This document shows positions 11,059 to 21,520 of a DNA stretch of 64,000 nucleotides, one piece after another. The notes beneath the pieces are model-generated. The model searched no databases. It worked only from the letters and a program-made list of their open reading frames with translations, and was not told the DNA's origin. Made by a program: the position numbers and the translations under genes. This DNA is from Metapseudomonas resinovorans DSM 21078 (GTDB lineage Bacteria; Pseudomonadota; Gammaproteobacteria; Pseudomonadales; Pseudomonadaceae), in NCBI RefSeq assembly GCF_000423545.1, contig NZ_AUIE01000005.1, positions 241,152 through 305,151 of the forward strand. The letters are read 5' to 3'. Each line of letters opens with the position of its first letter. Positions within the stretch are counted from its first letter, which is position 1.

Positions 11059-11567
11059 GCGAATTCATTGGCTATGTCTGCGTTAGCTGTTGCAAAGTTG
11101 ATTTAAGCGCTCTAGCGCAGGCATTCCAGGCTTTCGGGCCAGCCTGACGCAGCCCTCACCCCCAGCCCCTCTCCCAGAGGGAGAGGGGTGACTCGCGCCG
11201 GAGAGGCACGAACCATTCTGAAGCCCACACGGGCCTGATATCGGGCAGACGAGGTGGGGCAGCGACTGCGCCCCTTCAGGAGGCCGAGCAGAATCGTTGT
11301 GTAGGGGGGCGAGCGGCATGGATGCCGCGAGAGGCGTGTGGGGCCATGGATGGCCCCTCGCGCCGTGCCCCCGGAGCAACGATGGAGCGAGGGTACCCCG
11401 GCGAAGCCGGGGCCGGATGCAGGGGCAAGACTTTTGCTTCCTTTGGGTCGACTGCCAAAGGGAGGCGCCTGGGAAGGCGAAACCAGAAACATCAGCAGAA
11501 CTCGGCAAGCAGCCTGGCTCCGGACGTTCTAGCAACACTTAACGCAGACATAGCCAATTCATTCGCC
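11059..11567. mobile_element. MITE-like element with 36-base terminal inverted repeats
   Basis: The left end (11059-11093) and the right end (11532-11567, reversed) match at about 32 of 36 bases, sharing GGCTATGTCTGCGTTA. The roughly 500-base unit contains no plausible protein. Its core (about 11150-11462) is a series of hairpins: GCGGCAT/ATGCCGC at 11313-11328, GGGGCC/GGCCCC near 11340-11358 and CCCCGGC-GAA-GCCGGGG at 11396-11412. A second copy of the core starts near 63716. Short ORFs read from this core appear as 'hypothetical proteins' in many Pseudomonas annotations, as I recall, and are probably spurious. No target-site duplication is clear. Confidence 0.6.
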
Positions 11568-11602
11568 AAGGGCAGCGCAGCTGCCCCCCTTCTTGCGGTC
11601 GA

Positions 11603-11956
11603 TCACGCACTCACCAACACTTCGAACCCGCCAAAGATCATCCGCTGGCCATCGAAGGGCATGGTGCTCGGGTCGGGTTTCATGCGCGGGTCTTCCATCA
11701 CTTTCGCCATGCCTTCATCGCGAACCTGCTTCGAGGGCCAGGTGATCCACGAGAAGACCACGGTTTCGCCTTCCTGCAATTTCACCGACATGGGGAAGGA
11801 GGTCACCTTGCCCTCGGGCACGTCGTTACCCCAGCACTCGACGACGCTGAGCGCGCCGTACTCCTTGAAGACCCCGGCGGCCATCTCGGCCACCTTGCGG
11901 TAGGCCTCACGGCTGGCGGTGGGAACGGGCACTACGAAGCCATCTACATAGGTCAT
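11603..11956 (-). CDS. DUF1428 family protein (YbaA-like)
   Basis: 117 residues from ATG 11956 with AGGAG upstream; the longer frame to 12136 is not supported. The opening MTYVDGFVVPVP, the central VECWGNDVPEGKVTSFP and the ending MPFDGQRMIFGGFE are characteristic of the DUF1428 family, small ferredoxin-fold dimers of unknown function. It lies in the accessory interval between the two halves of the paa cluster, immediately beside the repeat element, with no operon partner on its strand. Confidence 0.85.
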   Translation of the reverse strand: MTYVDGFVVPVPTASREAYRKVAEMAAGVFKEYGALSVVECWGNDVPEGKVTSFPMSVKLQEGETVVFSWITWPSKQVRDEGMAKVMEDPRMKPDPSTMPFDGQRMIFGGFEVLVSA

Positions 11957-12184
11957 GATCGATCTCCTGTCTGGATTCCGTTTTGTCGATTGGAACCGGC
12001 CTTGACTGGCCGATCTAACCAAGAGTCGAAAGAGCTCGTTGGCGTTCGACAGGATTGTCGCCGTAATCGGATGGATCCGACCGGCGGTGAGGATTTTCTG
12101 ATGGCCGCCGCCCTTGCTTTGGCCGGGCAGGGCCACCGATGATGCCTGGCTCTCACAACTGTGGCTGACAAGGAAGTACTGATC

Positions 12185-12577
12185 ATGAAGTTCGGATACA
12201 CGATCGCCTATGTGTCGGATGTGCGAAGCACCCTGGAGTTCTTCGGATTGGCATTCGGCTTACCTGCCCGCTTTCTGCATGAGTCCGGCGACTACGGCGA
12301 ACTGGAGACCGGGGCCACGACTCTGGCTTTCGCTTCCCATGAGCTTGGGGATATGAATCTTCCGGGCGGCCATGTCCGCGCCAATGAATCGTCGCAGCCA
12401 TTGGGCATTGAAATCGCCTTGGTGACGTGCGATGTCCCTGCCGCCCACCAACGTGCACTGGCGGCCGGAGCGCAGGAGCTGGCAGCTCCGCAGGAACGAC
12501 CCTGGGGGCAGGTGGTCTCCTATCTGCGTTGCCCTGACGGACTGCTGGTTGAGCTCTGTTCACCCATGGGAGAGTAG
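12185..12577 (+). CDS. VOC (glyoxalase/bleomycin-resistance) superfamily protein
   Basis: 130 residues; I take the ATG at 12185 (GGAAG upstream) rather than the GTG at 12161. It shows the paired beta-alpha-beta-beta-beta pattern of the family: FGYTIAYVSDVRSTLEFF at the start and EIALVTCDVPAAHQRALAAGAQ in the second half, ending RCPDGLLVELCSP. VOC proteins bind metals and act as isomerases, lyases, dioxygenases or drug-binding proteins. The substrate cannot be told from sequence. It may be co-transcribed with the kinase-like gene 87 bases downstream. Confidence 0.85.
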   Translation: MKFGYTIAYVSDVRSTLEFFGLAFGLPARFLHESGDYGELETGATTLAFASHELGDMNLPGGHVRANESSQPLGIEIALVTCDVPAAHQRALAAGAQELAAPQERPWGQVVSYLRCPDGLLVELCSPMGE

Positions 12578-12664
12578 AACCTGCAATGGGTATCGCGGGG
12601 CACTGATACTCGTCGGCGGCGAGGTTCTATGGACCCCCTCACAACCGGCATTCAGGGAGTTGAA

Positions 12665-13174
12665 ATGCTCATTGTCTTCAGCGGATTGCCAGGTACTGGA
12701 AAAACGACGATCTCACGTCGATTGGCGCGCCGCCTGGGCGCGACCTACCTGAGGGTGGATGCCATGGAGCAGGCGATTCGGGACGCCGCAGTTCTTGCCG
12801 ATGATGTGGGGCGCAGCGGCTACCGGGTCGCTATCGCCCTGGCCCAGTCGAATCTGGAAATGGGGCGTCTGGTGATCGTCGACTGCGTCAATCCGGTGGC
12901 TGAAAGTCGCGTTGCGTGGCGCGAGGTTGCGATGCAAGCCGGCGTGGCCTTGCTTGATATCGAGGTGGTGTGCTCTGACCCGCAGGTGCATCGACTCAGG
13001 GTGGAAACCCGCACGGTCGATGTGCCAGGCCTGACGCCGCCAACCTGGCAATCGGTTCTGGAGCATGACTATGAGCCGTGGGACGAGCGGCCTTTGCGGC
13101 TGGACTCTGCCGTGATCTCTCCAGATGAAGCAGTGGAGGTCGTCATCGAGCATGTTGCTCGCACTGCCTCCTAG
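12665..13174 (+). CDS. P-loop kinase-like ATPase (AAA_33 type)
   Basis: 169 residues from ATG 12665 (GGGAG at a normal distance; an in-frame ATG at 12629 lacks a site). The Walker A motif GLPGTGKTTISRRLA lies near the N-terminus. A Walker B-like stretch (RLVIVDCVNP) and a lid-type region with conserved arginines (HRLRVETR) follow. Proteins of this size and pattern are small-molecule kinases related to shikimate/gluconate kinases and zeta-toxin-like phosphotransferases; the substrate is unknown. The gene ends 18 bases before a bidirectional terminator shared with paaK. Confidence 0.8.
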   Translation: MLIVFSGLPGTGKTTISRRLARRLGATYLRVDAMEQAIRDAAVLADDVGRSGYRVAIALAQSNLEMGRLVIVDCVNPVAESRVAWREVAMQAGVALLDIEVVCSDPQVHRLRVETRTVDVPGLTPPTWQSVLEHDYEPWDERPLRLDSAVISPDEAVEVVIEHVARTAS

Positions 13175-13192
13175 CCCTTTGATCCGCCCAAG

Positions 13193-13223
13193 AAGAAGCC
13201 CCGCATGAACGGGGCTTCTTTTT
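13193..13223. terminator. Bidirectional rho-independent terminator between the kinase-like gene and paaK
   Basis: Perfect 11-bp stem AAGAAGCCCCG / CGGGGCTTCTT (13193-13203 and 13210-13220) with a 6-base loop and a T-run to 13223. It lies between convergent genes and should also end the paaFGHIJK transcript. Confidence 0.9.
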
Positions 13224-13233
13224 GGCGCCAGCC

Positions 13234-14544
<1,311 letters not shown>

Positions 14545-14644
14545 GGTTTCACTCAAATTATTTTTATGCCGAAGCCATGTAGGCTCCTGAGTGCTGAGGA
14601 AGAGGATACTCCTCACCCGTTTTTCAGATCTCGGTTGTTGCGTT

Positions 14645-15850
14645 TCAGAGCCTTTCAATGATCAGGGCGATGCCCTGTCCCACGCCGATGCACATGGTGC
14701 AGAGGGCGTAGCGGCCCTGGCGTTCTTCCAGTTCGTGCAGGGCGGTGGTGACCAGGCGTGCGCCGCTCATGCCCAGCGGGTGGCCGAGGGCGATGGCGCC
14801 GCCGTTAGGGTTCACACGCGGATCGTTGTCGGCCAGGCCCAGTTCGCGCAGCACGGCGAGGCCCTGGGCGGCGAAGGCTTCGTTCAGCTCGATCACGTCC
14901 ATGTCGGCCAGCGACAGGCCAGTCAGTTCCAGCACCTTGCGGGTCGCCGGTACCGGGCCGATGCCCATGATGCGTGGCTCGACGCCGGCGGTAGCCATGC
15001 CCACCACGCGGGCGCGCGCCTTGAGGCCGTGGAGTTTGGCTGCGGCACTGCTGGCCAGCAGCAGGGCGCAGGCGCCGTCGTTCACACCCGAGGCATTGCC
15101 GGCGGTGACGCTGCCGCCCTGGCGGAACGGCGTGCCCAGCTTGGCCAGCTGTTCCAGGGTGGTGTCACCGCGCGGATGCTCATCCTGTTCGACGATCTTC
15201 GGCGGGCCTTTGCGCTGGGGAATTTCTACCGGGACGATTTCCTTCGCCAGTCGCCCTTTGGCCTGGGCGGCGGCGGCGCGTTGCTGGCTGCGCAGCGCGA
15301 AAGCGTCCTGGTCCTCGCGGGAGACGTTGAATTGCTCGGCGACGTTCTCGGCGGTTTCCGGCATGGAGTCGATGCCGAACTGGCGCTTCATCAGCGGGTT
15401 GACGAAGCGCCAGCCGATGGTGGTGTCGAAGATGTCCGCCTGGCGGGAGAAGGCGCTTTCCGCCTTGCCCATCACGAACGGCGCGCGGGACATGGATTCC
15501 ACGCCACCGGCGATCATCAGGCCGGCTTCGCCACAGCGCAGGGCGCGGGCGGCGTTGCCAATGGCGTCCAGGCCGGAGCCGCAGAGGCGGTTCAGGGTGG
15601 TGCCGGGTACGGTCACCGGCAGGCCGGCGAGCAGGGCGGACATGCGCGCAACGTTGCGGTTGTCTTCGCCGGCCTGGTTGGCGCAGCCGTAGATCACGTC
15701 GTCGATGGCGCTCCAGTCCAGTTCGGGATGGCGCTGCATCAGTGCGCGCATGGGCACGGCGCCGAGGTCATCGGCACGCACCGCGGACAGGGCGCCGGCG
15801 TAGCGGCCGATGGGCGTGCGCACGGCGTCGATAATCAGGGCGTCATTCAT
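14645..15850 (-). CDS. paaJ: 3-oxoadipyl-CoA / 3-oxo-5,6-dehydrosuberyl-CoA thiolase
   Basis: 401 residues, the standard length. The nucleophile is Cys90 ([10 protein letters not shown]). The C-terminal catalytic residues are in [13 protein letters not shown] and [11 protein letters not shown]. It acts twice in the pathway, releasing acetyl-CoA from the C8 intermediate and later splitting 3-oxoadipyl-CoA into succinyl-CoA and acetyl-CoA. The start overlaps the end of paaI by 8 bases, so translation is probably coupled. A PcaF-type role in protocatechuate breakdown would be the alternative, but the context favours PaaJ. Confidence 0.95.
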   Translation of the reverse strand: MNDALIIDAVRTPIGRYAGALSAVRADDLGAVPMRALMQRHPELDWSAIDDVIYGCANQAGEDNRNVARMSALLAGLPVTVPGTTLNRLCGSGLDAIGNAARALRCGEAGLMIAGGVESMSRAPFVMGKAESAFSRQADIFDTTIGWRFVNPLMKRQFGIDSMPETAENVAEQFNVSREDQDAFALRSQQRAAAAQAKGRLAKEIVPVEIPQRKGPPKIVEQDEHPRGDTTLEQLAKLGTPFRQGGSVTAGNASGVNDGACALLLASSAAAKLHGLKARARVVGMATAGVEPRIMGIGPVPATRKVLELTGLSLADMDVIELNEAFAAQGLAVLRELGLADNDPRVNPNGGAIALGHPLGMSGARLVTTALHELEERQGRYALCTMCIGVGQGIALIIERL

Positions 15851-16292
15851 CAGGGGTCTCCTGCGCGAGTACCGAGCCGCGCACTTTGTAGGACTTGCCG
15901 TGGAAGAGGGCGATCAGTTGCCCGTTCTGGTTTTCGATGCGCACGTCGTAGTTGCCGGTGCGGCCGCTGCGGCTTTGCTCGATGGCCTGGGCGGTGAGGG
16001 TGTCGCCGAGGCGCGCCGGGGCCACGTAGTCGATGCTGCAGCCGATGGCCACGGTGGCCTCGTTGTAGGTGTTGCAGGCGAATGCAAAGGCCGAGTCGGC
16101 CAGGGCGAACAGGTAGCCGCCATGGCAGGTGCCGTGGCCCTGGACCATGTCGTCGCGCACGCTCATGCCGACGCGGGCCTGGCCCGGTGCGACCGAGAGC
16201 AGGCGCATGCCCATGGCCTGGCTGGCGTTATCGCGCTCGAACAGTTCGCTGGCGCAGGCTTCTGCGAGGGAGAGGGCTTCGTGGTTAGTCAC
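15843..16292 (-). CDS. paaI: Hydroxyphenylacetyl-CoA thioesterase PaaI
   Basis: 149 residues with a GTG start at 16292, chosen because GGGAGGA stands 6 bases before it; no ATG in frame fits. It is a hotdog-fold thioesterase with the PaaI signature [20 protein letters not shown] and the ending [12 protein letters not shown]. It hydrolyses dead-end ring-hydroxylated CoA thioesters and frees CoA. It overlaps paaH by 8 bases and paaJ by 8 bases, so the three genes are tightly coupled. Confidence 0.94.
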   Translation of the reverse strand: MTNHEALSLAEACASELFERDNASQAMGMRLLSVAPGQARVGMSVRDDMVQGHGTCHGGYLFALADSAFAFACNTYNEATVAIGCSIDYVAPARLGDTLTAQAIEQSRSGRTGNYDVRIENQNGQLIALFHGKSYKVRGSVLAQETPDE

Positions 16293-17802
16293 GGAAGTTC
16301 CTCCCTTCGGCAACCTGGCGGCGCAGCAGCAGGGAAGGGCGGTAGCGCTCTTCGCCATAGGCGGCCTGGAGGTTTTCCAGGGTGCGCAGGACTTCCTTCA
16401 GGCCGATGGCGTCGGCCCAGGCCAGCGGCCCTTGCGGATAGTTCACGCCGGCACGCATGGCCAGATCGATATCGCCAGCTGAGCCCACGCCCTGCAGCAC
16501 GGCATCGGCACCTTCGTTGGCGAGCATCGCGACGGTGCGCAGCACGGCGAGGCCGGGGATGTCGCTGAGTTGGCTGACCTTCAGGGCGGCGCGTTGCAGT
16601 AGCGCCACCGCCTGGTCGCGGGCTTGCCCGGACGTGTTGGTGGCGCAAGCGATGCCAAGTCGGCTGGCCTTGGCGTAATCCAGTGCGAGGTCGATCAGCA
16701 CCAGGTTGGCGATGCCGTCCTCGCGGGAACGCTGGCTGGCGAGGCGGCCGTCGGACAGGGCGATTACCGCGTCACCTACCCGCAGCAGGCCCTTGCCGTC
16801 ACGGCGGACCACGTTCACGCCGGCGTCCACCAAACGCTGTACCAGGGGTTTGGCAACGCCCAGGCTGCCTTCCACCACACAGGATTTCACGCTTGCATCG
16901 CTGGTCAGCTCGGCCGGTTGTGGGCGCTCAGCGCCTTCGGCATAGCTGTAGAAACCGTGACCGCTCTTGCGGCCCAGACGGCCGGCGTCCACCAGTTCCT
17001 TCTGGATCAGCGAGGGCTGGAAGCGGAAGTCGCCGTAGTAGGCGTCGAATACCGAGCAGGTGACGGCGTAGTTGACGTCATGGCCGATCAGGTCGGTCAG
17101 TTCGAAGGCGCCCATGCGGAAGCCGCCCGCGTCACGCATCAATGCGTCGAGGGTGGCGCAGTCGGCGGCGCCTTCCTGCAGCAGGCGCAGGCTTTCGGCA
17201 TAGAAGGGACGCGCCACGCGGTTGACGATGAAACCGGGGGTGGAGCGGGTATGCACCGGCTGCTTGCCCCAGGCCCTGGCGGTTTCGTACAGGCCTTCGG
17301 CGAGGTCGCGGTCGCTCGCCAGGCCAGAGACGATCTCCACCAGGGCCATCAGCGGCGCCGGGTTGAAGAAGTGCATGCCGATGACCCGGCCCGGATGCTG
17401 GAGGCCGGCAGCCAGGCTGGTGATGGACAGGGAAGAGGTGTTGCTGGCCAGGATGCAGTCGGCGCTGCACAGCGCTTCGAGCTGGCGCAGCAGGCCACGC
17501 TTGACCTCCAGGTTCTCGACGATCGCCTCGATCACCAGGCTGGCGTCGGCCAGGGTTTCGATGGCCTCCACCGGTTGCAGGCGGGCAATCGTGGCGGCGC
17601 GGGCCTCGGCGGAGAGTTTGTTCTTCTCCACCAAACGGCCGAGTTGGCGGTCGATGCCGTCGATAGCCTGGGCAGCGGCGCCGGGGCGATTGTCATAGAG
17701 CTTGACCGGATGACCCGCCTGGGCGGCGACCTGGGCGATACCGGCACCCATGGCGCCGGCACCGATCACGGCGACGGTGGCAGATGTGTGGAGGGCGGGC
17801 AT
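16285..17802 (-). CDS. paaH: 3-hydroxyadipyl-CoA dehydrogenase
   Basis: 505 residues from ATG 17802; the longer frame to 17886 would run into paaG. The NAD-binding fingerprint VAVIGAGAMGAGIAQVAAQAG is at about 10-30. The catalytic region IGMHFFNPAPLMALVEIV is followed by a C-terminal 3HCDH domain and a second, shorter repeat of it. The enzyme oxidises (S)-3-hydroxyadipyl-CoA to 3-oxoadipyl-CoA. It is somewhat longer than E. coli PaaH (475) because of its N-terminus and linkers. It lies 4 bases after paaG. Confidence 0.95.
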   Translation of the reverse strand: MPALHTSATVAVIGAGAMGAGIAQVAAQAGHPVKLYDNRPGAAAQAIDGIDRQLGRLVEKNKLSAEARAATIARLQPVEAIETLADASLVIEAIVENLEVKRGLLRQLEALCSADCILASNTSSLSITSLAAGLQHPGRVIGMHFFNPAPLMALVEIVSGLASDRDLAEGLYETARAWGKQPVHTRSTPGFIVNRVARPFYAESLRLLQEGAADCATLDALMRDAGGFRMGAFELTDLIGHDVNYAVTCSVFDAYYGDFRFQPSLIQKELVDAGRLGRKSGHGFYSYAEGAERPQPAELTSDASVKSCVVEGSLGVAKPLVQRLVDAGVNVVRRDGKGLLRVGDAVIALSDGRLASQRSREDGIANLVLIDLALDYAKASRLGIACATNTSGQARDQAVALLQRAALKVSQLSDIPGLAVLRTVAMLANEGADAVLQGVGSAGDIDLAMRAGVNYPQGPLAWADAIGLKEVLRTLENLQAAYGEERYRPSLLLRRQVAEGRNFRD

Positions 17803-17806
17803 GGGC

Positions 17807-18598
17807 TCAGCGTCCTTTGAAGGCTGGGGTGCGCTTTTCCATGAAGGCGCTGACGCCTTCGCGGTAGTCCTCGCTGCGGCCAGCAAGGCGCTGCAGGTCG
17901 CGCTCGAGGTCCAGCTGCTCGTCGAAGCTGTTGTTCAGGCTCGCGTTGAGGCTGCGTTTGATCAGGGCCAGGCCGTAGGTCGGCTGGGTGGCCAGGTGGC
18001 GGGCGAGCTTCTGGGCTTCCTCGCGCAGGGCGGCGTCGTCCACCACGCGGTAGATCAGGCCCCATTGCTCGGCCTGCTCGGCAGTCAGACGGTCGCCCAG
18101 CAACGTGAGGGCCTTGGCGCGTGCCATGCCGACCAGGCGCGGGAGGGTCCAGGTGCCGCCGGAGTCCGGGATCAAGCCGATCTTGCAGAAGGCCTGGATG
18201 AAGCTGGCCGAACGGGCGGCCAGCACCAGATCGCAGGCCAGCGGGATATTGGCACCGGCACCGGCGGCCACGCCGTTCACTGCGCAGATCACCGGCATGG
18301 GCAGGTCGCGCAGGGTGCGGATCAGCGGGTTGTAGAACTTCTCGATGGATTCGCCCAGGTCCGGCGCGGCGGTGCCGGGTGCCACGTTGCGGTCGCCCAG
18401 GTCCTGGCCGGCGCAGAAGCCGCGACCTTCACCCGTCAGCAGGAGGACGCGCACCTCGGGGTTCTGGCGAACCTGCTTGAGCGCTTCGCGGACTTCGCCA
18501 TGCATGGTGGCGTTGAAGCTGTTCAGTTGCTCAGGGCGGTTGAGGCTGAGGGTGGCGACACCCGCCTCGATGGAAAACAGGATGTGTTCGAAGTTCAT
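17807..18598 (-). CDS. paaG: 1,2-epoxyphenylacetyl-CoA isomerase
   Basis: 263 residues from ATG 18598. Crotonase fold with GRGFCAGQDLGDRN (oxyanion hole region) and [20 protein letters not shown], and the PaaG-like catalytic stretch IGLIPDSGGTWTLPRLVG. It converts the ring epoxide to oxepin-CoA and can also shift double bonds later in the pathway. The ribosome site is weak, which suggests coupling to the upstream paaF (43-base gap). Confidence 0.95.
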   Translation of the reverse strand: MNFEHILFSIEAGVATLSLNRPEQLNSFNATMHGEVREALKQVRQNPEVRVLLLTGEGRGFCAGQDLGDRNVAPGTAAPDLGESIEKFYNPLIRTLRDLPMPVICAVNGVAAGAGANIPLACDLVLAARSASFIQAFCKIGLIPDSGGTWTLPRLVGMARAKALTLLGDRLTAEQAEQWGLIYRVVDDAALREEAQKLARHLATQPTYGLALIKRSLNASLNNSFDEQLDLERDLQRLAGRSEDYREGVSAFMEKRTPAFKGR

Positions 18599-18641
18599 GG
18601 CTTTGGGCGCTCTACGGAGTTCGAAGGGGCAGGGGCCGGGG

Positions 18642-19415
18642 TTACTGGCCGGTGAATTCGGGGCGACGCTTTTCCTGGAAGGCACGGATGCCTTCGTCAC
18701 GGTCGCGAGTGCCGGCCAGCAAGGTGAAGGCGTGGCGCTCGAAGCGCAGGCCGCTGGCGAGGTCGGTGTCTTCGGCCTTCAGCAGCGCTTCCTTGGCCAG
18801 GCGCACCGCCAGCGGCGCCTTCTGGGCGATGACGCGGGCGATGGCGATGGCGCGTTCGACGGTGAATTCCGGCTGGGTCACTTCGCTGACCAGGCCGGCG
18901 CGCTGGGCATGCCCGGCGTCGATGGATTCGCCGGTGAGCACCATCTGCATGGCCAGGGATTTGCCGACCGCACGCAGCAGGCGCTGGGTGCCACCGGCGC
19001 CGGGCATGATCCCGAGGTTGATTTCCGGCTGGCCGAAGCGCGCGTCTTCGCCGGCAATAAGGATGTCCGCATGCATGGCCAGCTCGCAGCCGCCGCCCAG
19101 GCAGAAGCCATTGATGGCGGCGATCAGCGGCTTGCTGAAACGGGTGATGCGCTGCCAGTGGGCCAGGCGTGGATCATTGAGGATGCCCACCAGGTCGCGC
19201 TCGGCCATTTCCTTGATGTCGGCCCCTGCGGCAAAGGCCTTGCGGCTGCCAGTGATGACCACGACACGGGTCTCGGCATCCTGTTCGGCGGCATCCAGTT
19301 CAGCGGCCAGCTCACCCAGCAACTCTGTATTGAGCGCGTTGAGCGCTTCCGGGCGCTGCAGGGTGATCAGGCGGACACCCTGCTCGGGCGGCAGGACAGC
19401 AAGGGTACGAGGCAT
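18642..19415 (-). CDS. paaF: 2,3-dehydroadipyl-CoA hydratase
   Basis: 257 residues from ATG 19415 with GAGGAAGAG upstream. It is an enoyl-CoA hydratase with FAAGADIKEMAERDL, NGFCLGGGCELAMHADI and INLGIMPGAGGTQRLLRA; the two catalytic glutamates lie in the last two stretches. It hydrates the enoyl-CoA before PaaH acts. It is the first gene of paaFGHIJK, and its promoter region faces paaN and carries several GATAC/GTATC boxes. Confidence 0.95.
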   Translation of the reverse strand: MPRTLAVLPPEQGVRLITLQRPEALNALNTELLGELAAELDAAEQDAETRVVVITGSRKAFAAGADIKEMAERDLVGILNDPRLAHWQRITRFSKPLIAAINGFCLGGGCELAMHADILIAGEDARFGQPEINLGIMPGAGGTQRLLRAVGKSLAMQMVLTGESIDAGHAQRAGLVSEVTQPEFTVERAIAIARVIAQKAPLAVRLAKEALLKAEDTDLASGLRFERHAFTLLAGTRDRDEGIRAFQEKRRPEFTGQ

Positions 19416-19489
19416 GTCGACTCTTCCTCAGGTGCACGCACGGCCGTTGTCAGCCGCTCTTATTAGTGGGTTCGGGGTGGACCCCTTCC

Positions 19490-19756
19490 TGTATCGACCC
19501 CGCTGAGGGCAGGGCGACTTTGGCCGGAGTATAACCACAAAGCGATACAAAACAATAAGTGTAGATATGATTTATGTGTCTCATATCGAATGTCTTTACT
19601 ACCAAAGGCCAGATAGCCAGGGGCAGGAATTATCTCTGTATCGCCGGATTTTCGGGCTTGCGTGGATGTTTATGGACTTGCCGAGCATGCCGATGACCGG
19701 TCGTCATCTGATACAGATGGCTGCGCTTTTATGTTTGTGATTGATGTGATACAAAA
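19490..19756. promoter_or_regulatory. Divergent paaF-paaN control region with repeated GATAC boxes
   Basis: The 406-base gap between paaF and paaN holds no gene but has at least five GATAC/GTATC half-sites: 19490, 19542-19552 (GCGATACAAAA), about 19639, 19707-19717 (TCTGATACAGA) and 19746-19756 (GTGATACAAAA). Two of these are identical or nearly so to boxes upstream of paaA. One per kilobase or fewer would be expected by chance. Likely the operator region for PaaX; individual promoters cannot be fixed by eye. Confidence 0.45.
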
Positions 19757-19821
19757 TTCGGCATCGAGCGAATCACTTTGCGCCACCTTGTGGCTTCACC
19801 CGTTTGTTGAGGAGTTCTCTC

Positions 19822-21504
19822 ATGTCGACCACCGCCCGTGCCGCCGCTCTCGAGTTGTTCGAGCACCACCGTGGCACCCTCGAGCGTGCCATCCAGGCAA
19901 TCAGCGAGCGCGGCTACTGGTCGCCCTTCCCGGAAAGCCTCAAGCAATACCCGGAAGAGGCGGTGAAGGGCGCCCAGGCGGCCTTCGAGGCACTGCTCGG
20001 CCAGCACTTCACCCTGGCCGGCCCGCAGCGGGTGGGTCGAGCCGGCGCCGAGCGTTCGCCCTATGGTTTCGACCTGGGTGTGACTTACGACCAGTACGAC
20101 GCGGACGCGCTGCTGGCGCGTATGCAGGCGGCGCTGCCGGCCTGGCGCGATGCAGGCCCGAACGCGCGGGTGGGCGCCTGCCTGGAGATCCTCCAGCGCC
20201 TCAACGCGCTGAGCCCGACCCTGGCCCATGCGGTGATGCACACCAGCGGCCAGGCCTACATGATGGCTTTCCAGGCTGGCGGCCCCCACGCGCAGGACCG
20301 TGGCCTGGAGGTGCTGGCCTACGCCTGGCGCGCCATGGCCGAGGTGCCGCAAGCGGCGCGCTGGACCAAGCCCCAGGGCAAGCAGGATCCGCTGGTGCTG
20401 GACAAGCGCTGGCACATCGTTCCGCGTGGCCTGTCGCTGGTGATCGCCTGCTCGACATTCCCTACCTGGAACACCTACCCCGGTCTGTTCGCCAGCCTGG
20501 CCACCGGCAACCCGGTGCTGGTCAAGGCGCACCCCGGCGCGATCCTGCCGGTGGCCATGAGCGTCAAGGTCGCCCAGGACGTGCTGGCTGAACTGGGCTA
20601 CGACCCCGCGCTGGTCAGCCTGGTGGTGGATACCCCGCAAGCCCCGGTAAGCCAGCGCCTGGCCCTGGACCCGCGCGTGAAACTGGTGGACTTCACCGGC
20701 TCCAATGCCTTCGGCAACTGGCTGGAAGACAATGCCCGCCAGGCCCAGGTGTTCACCGAGAAGGCCGGCATCAACAGCGTGATCATCGACAGCGTGCGCG
20801 ACATCAAGGCCGTGGCGCGCAACCTGGCCTTTTCCCTGAGCCTCTATTCCGGCCAGATGTGCACCACCACCCAGGCCATCTACGTACCGCGCGGAGGCAT
20901 CCGCAACGGTGAAGAGCAATTGAGCTTCGATGAGGTCGCTCAGACCCTGGTCGGCGCCGTTCGCAGTTTCCTCGCTGACAACGAGCGTGCCTGTGCGGTG
21001 ATCGGCGCCATCCAGTCCGAGGCCACCGCCCAGCGTATCCAGGCCTGCCGCGAGCTGGGCGAGGTGCTGCTGGACAGCGAAGCCCGCGAACATCCGCAGT
21101 TCCCCGGCGCGCGCATCCATACGCCGCTGCTGCTGAAGGTGGACGCCGCCGACCGCGATGCCTATTCCGAAGAACGCTTCGGCCCTATCGCCTTCGTCAT
21201 TGCCACCGACGACACTGCGCACAGCCTGCGCCTGGCGGGGGAGGTTATCGCCGAGAAGGGCGCCCTGACCCTGGGCGTGTATTCCACTGACGAGGCCGTT
21301 CTTGACCAGGCCGAGCAGCTGTCCCAGGAGGTCGCGGTGGCCCTGTCGGTCAACTTCGATGGCGGCGTTTTCGTCAACCAGTCCGCGGCCTTCAGTGACT
21401 TCCACGCCAGCGGCGGCAATCCGGCGGCCAACGCCTCTATCACCGATGGCGCCTTCGTTTCCCGTCGTTTCGTCACCGTGCAGAGCCGTCGCCACGGCGT
21501 ATAA
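19822..21504 (+). CDS. paaN: Phenylacetic acid degradation protein PaaN (aldehyde-dehydrogenase-like)
   Basis: 560 residues from ATG 19822 (AGGAG 8 bases before). This is the stand-alone PaaN family: an aldehyde dehydrogenase fold with [34 protein letters not shown] and a catalytic cysteine in [13 protein letters not shown], but no MaoC domain. PaaN proteins were proposed to act in ring opening in species lacking the PaaZ fusion; here both occur. It is the first gene of paaN-paaY-(paaX), divergent from paaF. Its exact substrate is unproven, and it may oxidise the open-chain semialdehyde or a related CoA aldehyde. Confidence 0.88.
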   Translation: MSTTARAAALELFEHHRGTLERAIQAISERGYWSPFPESLKQYPEEAVKGAQAAFEALLGQHFTLAGPQRVGRAGAERSPYGFDLGVTYDQYDADALLARMQAALPAWRDAGPNARVGACLEILQRLNALSPTLAHAVMHTSGQAYMMAFQAGGPHAQDRGLEVLAYAWRAMAEVPQAARWTKPQGKQDPLVLDKRWHIVPRGLSLVIACSTFPTWNTYPGLFASLATGNPVLVKAHPGAILPVAMSVKVAQDVLAELGYDPALVSLVVDTPQAPVSQRLALDPRVKLVDFTGSNAFGNWLEDNARQAQVFTEKAGINSVIIDSVRDIKAVARNLAFSLSLYSGQMCTTTQAIYVPRGGIRNGEEQLSFDEVAQTLVGAVRSFLADNERACAVIGAIQSEATAQRIQACRELGEVLLDSEAREHPQFPGARIHTPLLLKVDAADRDAYSEERFGPIAFVIATDDTAHSLRLAGEVIAEKGALTLGVYSTDEAVLDQAEQLSQEVAVALSVNFDGGVFVNQSAAFSDFHASGGNPAANASITDGAFVSRRFVTVQSRRHGV

Positions 21505-21520
21505 GAAGAAGGAGCGTCCG

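Noticed and set aside
11083..11542. Several short overlapping ORFs in both strands of the 0.5-kb repeat
   Set aside because: They read proline/serine/arginine-rich translations of hairpin sequence, in all frames. The two copies conserve stems rather than codons, so they are not genes.
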